Shown: positions 57,823-64,000 of the stretch, one piece after another
Position numbering within the stretch: the first letter of the stretch is position 1
Layout: each line of letters begins with the position of its first letter
NCBI RefSeq assembly: GCF_013415115.1
Contig: NZ_JACCDD010000004.1
Location: 124,001 to 188,000 of the forward strand
Length of the DNA: 64,000 bases
Source: Vreelandella zhaodongensis
GTDB taxonomy: Bacteria; Pseudomonadota; Gammaproteobacteria; Pseudomonadales; Halomonadaceae
Direction of reading: 5' to 3'
Position numbers and translations under genes: made by a program
The notes under the pieces: model-generated
Databases searched by the model: none
What the model saw: the letters and a program-made list of their open reading frames with translations, nothing else
Told to the model about the DNA's origin: nothing

Positions 57823-57854
57823 AACACCCGCCTTCTTTAAGGAAGGCGGGTGTT
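57823..57854 (-). terminator. Intrinsic terminator after zipA
   Basis: AACACCCGCCTTC and GAAGGCGGGTGTT form a perfect 13-bp stem with a six-base loop and are followed on the minus strand by a T-run. It separates zipA from ligA, so these two are not one simple transcript. Confidence 0.85.
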
Positions 57855-57869
57855 GAAGCGACGCGGCGT

Positions 57870-59834
57870 TTAGCGTGCCTGCATATGACGATGCAGGCGA
57901 TGGCGACGTTCAAACTCATGAACCCGCTGGCGAGCAAACTCTATCGTTTGCGCGGTCATCACGCTACGGTTTTCGTCTTTTAGCTCACCGCCCATGTGCC
58001 TTACGAGAACCATCGCGGTTTCCACCATGGCTTCAAACGCAGCGGAGCTGTCGACTGCACCAGGCAGTGGCATCAATAACGTAATACCTGGGGTAACAAA
58101 CTCGTCCATCTCTTCAATGGGGAACGTGCCGGGCTTGAGTACATTCACCATTGAAAATTGCAGTGCACTATCCGAGCTTTCCGTTTCAAAACGGTGGAAG
58201 ACACCCATCTCACGACTATAGCGCAGCCCACACACCATCATGAGCTCTAGCAGCTTGCCACCATCGAAGCCCTCAGGCTCCCGTGAAAGAACACTAATCA
58301 CGACCATTTCAGACGCGTCAGTGAGTGTATCTCTGGCTCGCTCGCTATTCACATCATGCCGTAAGGCTTTTTCCAGCGTCGGATGGGTGCGAACAACGTT
58401 GTCTCTGTGACCAGTGCCAGATGCGTAATCGTCGTACTGATTGAGGCCGTCATGCTCCTCGCTATCGTAAACAGAAATCACCGGCTCATTATATTGCGTT
58501 GCTTCACGCTCTGCGGCGGCGGCAACTGCAGCGGCTTCACGGGCTTCTGCTTGCTCTTGTGCAATCCGAGCTTTTTCAGCATCGGCTGCTTCTTTTGCTT
58601 CACGACGTTGCTGAGCTTCAAGCGCTTTGCGCTCGGCCTCAAGGGCTTTTTGCTCGGCTTTTTTCTTAGCGAGCGCTTCTGCACGCTTCGCTTTTTCTGC
58701 TTTTAAGCGCTCTTTCTCTGCTTTCTTGCGAGCTTTTTCTTTACGTCGTTCGATTAAACGACGCTTAAATGAGCGCCCAATGCCTTCAAAATCTACTAAG
58801 CGGTATTCATCAACCTCATAATCTTCTAGCTCTCTGTCTTCATCAGCCGCTGAGCGCAGATGACGACGCTTAGGCGCATCTGAAGCATGTTTGGCGGACG
58901 CTGCATCTTCTGGCTCGGCACGAAGAACCGGTTCATCTTCTTCTAAACCTACTGATGGAGTAGCAGTGGTGTTAGGCGCTTTTTCAGCTATTATTTCAGC
59001 TTTCTCAGTATCTGCCTTAACATCGGTGTTTGAAACATCGCTATTGCTCGACGCACTCACCAAATTGTCAGCAGCTGAGGCTGACGTGGGCTGAGCAGCA
59101 TGGTTCTGCGACGCCTCTTCCGAGACGTCCGTTTTGGCTACTGCCGCTTCTGATACATCTACATCGACTTTCGCAGGAGTAGGCTTCACAGCTGGCTCTG
59201 GCATTGGCTGCTCAGCTTTTTCAGGCGTTGGTTGCTCAATTGCTTCAGAAACAGGATCAACGCGTAAATCAGCAGAGTTTGCTGGCTCCGCCGGGCGTAC
59301 AGGCTCAGTTTGGCTTTGAGAAGGCTTGTCACTGATTTGAGCGCTCGGAGTGTCGTTATCTGCAAAAAGGCTCGGTTCCAGACGCTCAGTTTCAGAAACC
59401 GACGAGCTGCCAAGCGTTGGTTCAGCGCCGGTATCCGCTGAGTGCTTAGCAACAGACGTCTGCTCATGCTTTCGAGACCACGAGAACTGAGCGCTTGCCT
59501 TCGTCTTATTAACCGAGTTAGAGAAGGAACGACGAAAATCTGACAATACTTTTGAAGGGCCTGGATGCTCTTGGCGCTCTAACTTGGGCTTCTGTCCCAA
59601 ACTGCTATAGTCAGCAGGTTTAACGACCCGCGCGCCGCCATTGGGCAACTCCCAATTGATTTCGGCTTCTTTGGCTTCGTCGTCTAGATCTTCAAATTTT
59701 GCAGCAGGTAAATCTCTGACTGCCTGGTCTAGACGGGGCACGCGACGTTGGCGCTGTAGTCTTCGAACGCCGTCGACCACAATGAGCGATACCAACGCCA
59801 ATCCTAGAATGATTAACCACTCTCTTAATTCCAT
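57870..59834 (-). CDS. zipA: Cell-division protein ZipA, with unusually long linker
   Basis: The start at 59834 (MELREWLIILG) fits the family; the frame from 59855 adds seven residues. The protein has 654 residues against 328 in E. coli. An N-terminal membrane helix (about 5-22) is followed by a basic segment, an acidic Pro/Ala/Glu/Val-rich stretch (about 90-310) and a long Lys/Ala/Glu-rich coiled-coil-like region (about 350-450). The C-terminal FtsZ-binding ZipA domain is at about 510-640 (VVISVLSREPEGFDGGKLLELMMVCGL). It tethers FtsZ to the inner membrane in the divisome. Confidence 0.92.
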   Translation of the reverse strand: MELREWLIILGLALVSLIVVDGVRRLQRQRRVPRLDQAVRDLPAAKFEDLDDEAKEAEINWELPNGGARVVKPADYSSLGQKPKLERQEHPGPSKVLSDFRRSFSNSVNKTKASAQFSWSRKHEQTSVAKHSADTGAEPTLGSSSVSETERLEPSLFADNDTPSAQISDKPSQSQTEPVRPAEPANSADLRVDPVSEAIEQPTPEKAEQPMPEPAVKPTPAKVDVDVSEAAVAKTDVSEEASQNHAAQPTSASAADNLVSASSNSDVSNTDVKADTEKAEIIAEKAPNTTATPSVGLEEDEPVLRAEPEDAASAKHASDAPKRRHLRSAADEDRELEDYEVDEYRLVDFEGIGRSFKRRLIERRKEKARKKAEKERLKAEKAKRAEALAKKKAEQKALEAERKALEAQQRREAKEAADAEKARIAQEQAEAREAAAVAAAAEREATQYNEPVISVYDSEEHDGLNQYDDYASGTGHRDNVVRTHPTLEKALRHDVNSERARDTLTDASEMVVISVLSREPEGFDGGKLLELMMVCGLRYSREMGVFHRFETESSDSALQFSMVNVLKPGTFPIEEMDEFVTPGITLLMPLPGAVDSSAAFEAMVETAMVLVRHMGGELKDENRSVMTAQTIEFARQRVHEFERRHRLHRHMQAR

Positions 59835-60669
59835 GTCGAGCATTCCATGGGTCATTATACCGGTTGCAAAGGCACGATGCCTGACGACGTAACATTTCCG
59901 ATGTTAACTAATTACCATCAAGCATAGCGCGGTTGCTACGAAAAGGGCCACTTTTTACAGATTTTCACGCTGCAACATCGTTACAGTTGGTTTTAGGCCA
60001 ATTTTTTGACCATATCAACCATGAAAAGTGCAATTTTAGTGTTTTTTTGCCCGTCAGCTGCATCGTAACTCCGCTGCCAGCTCGTTCAGAAAAGGGTCGC
60101 CCCCGTCCTTTGCTCGCTTTGTACACTGACGACGCAACAACATTAATGCTGTAATTGTGTAACTGGATGAACCTTCTTGCATATCAGAATACAAACACTG
60201 ACCAGCACACCTTACACGCAAAATCAACTATAGCATAAAACTCTTACACTATTAACTACCTACTGACAATGGTTATATTAGTTAACATTTAAGCTTAATA
60301 CGGATCTCTGCTAAACCACACACCAAAACATTATGAAGACAGAGTGGATTTGGCAACACTAAGCACATATATGAACTAACAAAAAACCAAAAGAATCAAA
60401 ATCTTAAAAACACAGCCCAAGCACTTAATTTCGGATGAAAGCGACTTAAAACGGTTCATCAAAGACCATAATTTAGTGTGCCGACGAGCAATCTAACGAT
60501 GTAAAATTAATTGACTCAACATGCCACATTCAGGCTGAAATAGTGGCTCAACAGGTCATTGGCAGTTCGGTACAGCGGCACATCGCCATAAGATATGTAT
60601 CGCTTGGAGGTGCGTTTAACACCTCCTCTTTACCTCTCTTTGTCTCTAGCAACCGGTTGTTAGCCGTGG
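59835..60669. other. AT-rich spacer between zipA and smc
   Basis: About 830 bases without a supported gene, unusual because smc and zipA are normally close. The part from 60160 to 60540 is AT-rich and has stops in all frames. A hairpin GGAGGTG-N7-CACCTCC lies at 60606-60626, about 45 bases beyond the smc stop. The left part should hold a zipA promoter. No RNA or mobile element was recognised. Confidence 0.6.
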
Positions 60670-63600
60670 CTAATCAACCAACGCAGCAGCCTCGTCAATC
60701 CCCACCGATACGAGCCGAGACACACCGGGCTCCTGCATAGTCACACCCATCAAGCGCTCCGCAGCTTCCATCGCAATCTTGTTGTGGGTTATGTAGATAA
60801 ACTGAACGTTTTCTGACATCTCTTTAACAAGTTTGGCGTAGCGGCCAACGTTTGCGTCATCCAGAGGGGCGTCCACCTCATCCAGCATGCAGAAAGGTGC
60901 CGGATTTAGCTGAAAAATCGCAAAGACCAGAGAGAGTGCGGTCAATGCTTTTTCACCACCAGAAAGCAGATGAATCGTGCTATTTTTCTTGCCAGGGGGA
61001 CGCGCCATAATCGCGACGCCGGTTTCCAGCAGGTCGTCTCCGGTAAGTGTTAACCAAGCAGCACCACCGCCGAATACCCTGGGGAAAAGCGTTTGCAGTC
61101 CGGTATTCACTTGGTCGAACGTTTCCCGAAAACGCACACGGGTTTCTTGGTCAATGCGCTTAATCGCACGCTCCAGGGTTTCTAATGCTTCAGTAAGTTC
61201 GGCGTGCTGTGCTTCCAAGTAGTTACGCCGCTCAGCTTGCTGGTCGTACTCTTCAATAGCAGCGAGGTTAATTGCACCCAAACGGCGAATCTTATCCGAA
61301 GTGCTTTCCAAGCGCTCCTGCCAAGCAGGCTCACTAGCATCACTTGGCAACTGCTCAGCCAGTGCGTCTGGGTTGTGGCCGAGCTCGGCCAGCTGCTCAT
61401 CTTGTGTGGTTGCTTTTAGCGCCAGGGCCTGTACATCCATGCGACGTTGCTGCAGCTGTTCACGACTTTGCTCCAGGTTACGTTCATGCTGTTGACGAGC
61501 CAGCTCATCGTTACGTAACTGTTCGCCCAGTGCCTGTGCCTGCTGACGGGTATCGTTGAGACGGCGCTCCTGCTGCTCGCGCTGGTGCAACAACTCTTCT
61601 AACTCTTCGGTAGCCAGTTCGTCTGGCTCTATCAGCATTTCCCGCGACTCTTCTAACTCAGCAATGCGCAGCGAAAGGCGCTCTTCGGTGTCGCTGCTTC
61701 GACTTTGCTGGGCACGCAGGCTATCGCGCTCAGCCTTCAACCGCTCTCGCTCTAGCGCCAATGCCTGCTGACGCGCTTTCATGGGCGCATGCTGTTGATT
61801 GAGTTGTTCACGCTGCTCACGCTGGCGGTTACGCTGCTCGGCGCTGGTTTCGCGTGCTTCGGCGGTCGCTTCTAGCTGCTCCATGGCAGCATGCCAACGG
61901 GCACGCTGCTCCTCTAAAGTAAGCGTTAACTCCGCCTCATCCTCTTGCAGCTGGGCCAATTCGTCATCTAACTCAGTGGCACGGCTCTCTAAATGCTCAA
62001 GACGCTGGGCAAGACGCTGCTCTTTCACTGCTAGCTGCTGGAGGGTGGCCGCATGGGAACGCTCTAGCTCAGCTTGCTGATCACGGTTGCGTTCCAGAGA
62101 TTCAATAGCCTCGTTGGTCGCTTCGCACTGCTCATCTAGCAGCGCTAGTGCCTCTTCATCCTGTTCTCGACAAGCAGCTAGCTCATCGAAACGTCTGCGA
62201 GTTACCAGCAGTGCGTCAACACCTTCACCATTGGCTTGCTGATGTAGCCAACCTCGCCCGCGCCATACGCCGTCACGACTAACCACGCTTTCCCCAGGCA
62301 ACAAGCTAGGCAGCAGCGCCTCAGCATCTTCTCGGGTTTCTGCGTAGTGAATACTCGCTAACCACTCACTAAGCGCGCCAGCGCCGGTTACCATTGAGTC
62401 TAAGCGCTGCGCAGTTGAGGATGGCCGAGGGGCGTTATCAATTAAGCACCAGTCAGTGGCGAGAGCTTCAGGTAGCGCTGTTAACTGATCGACAGCGACT
62501 AAACGGGCGTTTAGCCACGGAGCCAGCAGCCAGGAAATAACCCTCTCCCACCCTGGGGTAACGGTAATCGACTCACCAAGCCGTGGCGCGTCAGCTAAAC
62601 CATACGCTGCCAAGGCGTCGCTAACATGGGGATCGTGGTCTGCAAGCGCTGCGTCAATCAGCGCCTGCAGCGAAGCAAGCTCACCCTGCCGTTGGCTTAA
62701 TTGGGCGCGTTGCTGATCGCGAGCATGGGTGGCTTGCTGATAAGCCGATTTGGCATCGTTATAGCGCTGCTGCCACTGATCCCGCTCGGTTTGGAAAGCG
62801 TCGGCACGCGCCTCCGCTTCTTCACGTTGAGCCTGACATTCCACATGCTCAGTACGGAGTGCAGACACATCCGCCAGCTCGCCACGCTGCTGCCGACGAC
62901 GCTGATTTTCCGCCTGAAGGCGCGTAATACGTTGCTCTAAATCTCGTAATTGATCTTGACTGCGGTCGGCTTCACGACTGGCATCACGCCAGCGATTTTC
63001 AGCATCAGCCCACTGTTGTTCTGCTGCCTCTAGTGCAGGCGTCGCATCCGCCAGCGTCTGCTCAAGGGTTTCCAGCTGCTCTTCAAGTGCCTCGTGCTCA
63101 GGCAGTAAATCCTCTAACCGAGTATCAATAGCCGCTAAGCGCTCTTGGTCGCCTTCGCTGACTTGACGCTGCTCGTCGAGGTCGCGGCGGGCGGTGGCAA
63201 TATCGCTTGCCAGCTGTGCCTCTCGACTGCGGCGATGGGCTTGGTCTTGCTCCAGGCGGGCAATGCGCGTTGTGGTCTCATAAAACTGCTGCTGATGGCG
63301 GTCTAGCACTTCTGCCAGTTCGTCGTGCTGCTCTCGCGCCTGCTCAAGCCGCGTTTCGCACTGGCGAACACCAAAGACATCTTTTTCAACAGCGATTTCT
63401 AATTCGCGCACTCGGCTCTCTTGGTGAGATTGCTCAGCGCGCAGGGCTCGCCCGCGAAGCAGTGCAAGTTCGCCTTTCAACCGATACTCGTGCTGTTTGA
63501 GATCCTGGTAGCGTTTGGCGGCTTCCGCTTGGCGCTTAAGGCGCTCAAGCTGTTTATCCAGCTCTTCGCGAATGTCGTCCAAGCGCTCCAGGTTCTCTTG

Positions 63601-64000
63601 GGTGCGCCGCATACGGTTTTCGGTTTCTCGGCGACGCTCTTTGTATTTGGAGATACCTGCGGCTTCTTCCAGCGTGGCGCGCAAGTCATCGGGCCGAGCT
63701 TCGATCAGCCTGGAAATCATGCCTTGGCCGATAATCGCATAGGAACGCGGGCCTAAGCCGGTTCCCATGAAGAGGTCAGCAATATCTCGGCGACGGCACT
63801 TTTGGCCGTTAAAGAAGTAGTTGGATTGCCCATCGCGGGTCACTAAGCGCTTTACCGCGATTTCTGAGTACTGGGCATAGACCCCGCCCATCCCGCCGTC
63901 GCGGTTATCAAACTTGAGTTCGATGGAGGCTTGGCTGATTGGTTTACGGCCGGTCGAGCCGTTGAAAATAACATCAGCCATGGATTCGCCGCGCAAGGTT
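60670..64000 (-). CDS. smc: Chromosome-segregation ATPase SMC, 5' end outside window
   Basis: The frame is open to the right edge of the window and its first residues in view (LRGESMADVIFNGSTGRK) are those found about 55 residues into SMC proteins, so the Walker A head is outside. Two long coiled-coil arms flank the hinge domain (about residues 440-600 of the visible part). The C-terminal head has the signature LLSGGEKALTAL and Walker B FCMLDEVDAPLDDANV. The SMC dimer, with ScpAB, condenses and segregates the chromosome. Most of the arms are rich in Glu, Gln, Arg and Leu. Confidence 0.96.
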   Translation of the reverse strand, partial: TLRGESMADVIFNGSTGRKPISQASIELKFDNRDGGMGGVYAQYSEIAVKRLVTRDGQSNYFFNGQKCRRRDIADLFMGTGLGPRSYAIIGQGMISRLIEARPDDLRATLEEAAGISKYKERRRETENRMRRTQENLERLDDIREELDKQLERLKRQAEAAKRYQDLKQHEYRLKGELALLRGRALRAEQSHQESRVRELEIAVEKDVFGVRQCETRLEQAREQHDELAEVLDRHQQQFYETTTRIARLEQDQAHRRSREAQLASDIATARRDLDEQRQVSEGDQERLAAIDTRLEDLLPEHEALEEQLETLEQTLADATPALEAAEQQWADAENRWRDASREADRSQDQLRDLEQRITRLQAENQRRRQQRGELADVSALRTEHVECQAQREEAEARADAFQTERDQWQQRYNDAKSAYQQATHARDQQRAQLSQRQGELASLQALIDAALADHDPHVSDALAAYGLADAPRLGESITVTPGWERVISWLLAPWLNARLVAVDQLTALPEALATDWCLIDNAPRPSSTAQRLDSMVTGAGALSEWLASIHYAETREDAEALLPSLLPGESVVSRDGVWRGRGWLHQQANGEGVDALLVTRRRFDELAACREQDEEALALLDEQCEATNEAIESLERNRDQQAELERSHAATLQQLAVKEQRLAQRLEHLESRATELDDELAQLQEDEAELTLTLEEQRARWHAAMEQLEATAEARETSAEQRNRQREQREQLNQQHAPMKARQQALALERERLKAERDSLRAQQSRSSDTEERLSLRIAELEESREMLIEPDELATEELEELLHQREQQERRLNDTRQQAQALGEQLRNDELARQQHERNLEQSREQLQQRRMDVQALALKATTQDEQLAELGHNPDALAEQLPSDASEPAWQERLESTSDKIRRLGAINLAAIEEYDQQAERRNYLEAQHAELTEALETLERAIKRIDQETRVRFRETFDQVNTGLQTLFPRVFGGGAAWLTLTGDDLLETGVAIMARPPGKKNSTIHLLSGGEKALTALSLVFAIFQLNPAPFCMLDEVDAPLDDANVGRYAKLVKEMSENVQFIYITHNKIAMEAAERLMGVTMQEPGVSRLVSVGIDEAAALVD

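Noticed and set aside
59933-60154. 73-codon frame in the zipA-smc spacer
   Set aside because: No ribosome-binding site, no coding bias and no recognisable motif.

Overview
The window looks like a chromosomal segment of a halophilic gammaproteobacterium of the Halomonas/Vreelandella kind. This rests on the mix of housekeeping genes (guaA-guaB-xseA, argA, mnmC, yheU-ligA-zipA-smc), their Halomonadaceae-like protein sequences and a fairly GC-rich backbone interrupted by AT-rich accessory patches. No rRNA, tRNA, CRISPR array, integrase or transposase was seen. Assignment to a genus is inference from protein character, not a database result.

Region 1 (1-3.6 kb, all minus strand) is the most unusual part. 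Reading in the direction of transcription it encodes: an M3-like HExxH metallopeptidase whose C-terminus resembles a degenerate HlyC domain; an intact small HlyC-type toxin-activating lysine acyltransferase; a glycine-rich 100-residue peptide; two tandem paralogous tiny membrane proteins; and a membrane-anchored M16 zinc protease that runs off the window. No RTX toxin gene is present. I propose that this is a peptide-maturation system in which the HlyC-like enzyme acylates a small peptide, with two proteases and two immunity-like membrane proteins.

Region 2 (4-14.9 kb) holds an alpha/beta hydrolase, a MscS-type channel, two pirins, an isochorismatase-fold hydrolase divergent from a LysR regulator, a three-gene DUF2157/DUF4401/GDYXXLXY membrane operon, an outer-membrane barrel protein and a potassium-channel-like protein.

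Region 3 (14.9-21 kb) is metal-related: a Cu/Zn efflux permease divergent from a ZntR-like MerR regulator across a classical 19-bp-spacer promoter, then a Zur-box-like palindrome before cysS-thrS-(39-aa ORF)-luxS.

Region 4 (21-31.4 kb) is accessory: PhzF-like and Bcr/CflA-like genes, then a Vap-family protein (the Rhodococcus equi virulence-associated fold), an FAD oxidoreductase, a 1051-residue HTH-ATPase-TPR regulator and an AidA/PixA-family protein. This group is bracketed by two related 31-bp repeats in the same orientation. An AT-rich 1.1-kb spacer and a parDE toxin-antitoxin pair follow.

Region 5 (31.4-35.2 kb) contains a 5'-truncated LysR remnant and an AT-rich gene for a metallophosphoesterase-NTPase fusion, a good candidate defence gene.

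Region 6 (35.2-64 kb) is mostly core: guaA-guaB, xseA, a polar amino-acid ABC transporter operon with a C45 hydrolase and an RpiR regulator, argA, Pit/DUF47/CYTH phosphate genes, a second K+ channel with a zinc ribbon, an e(P4)-type phosphatase, yciO/PHP/yciI, mnmC, yheU, ligA, an unusually long zipA and the 3' part of smc.
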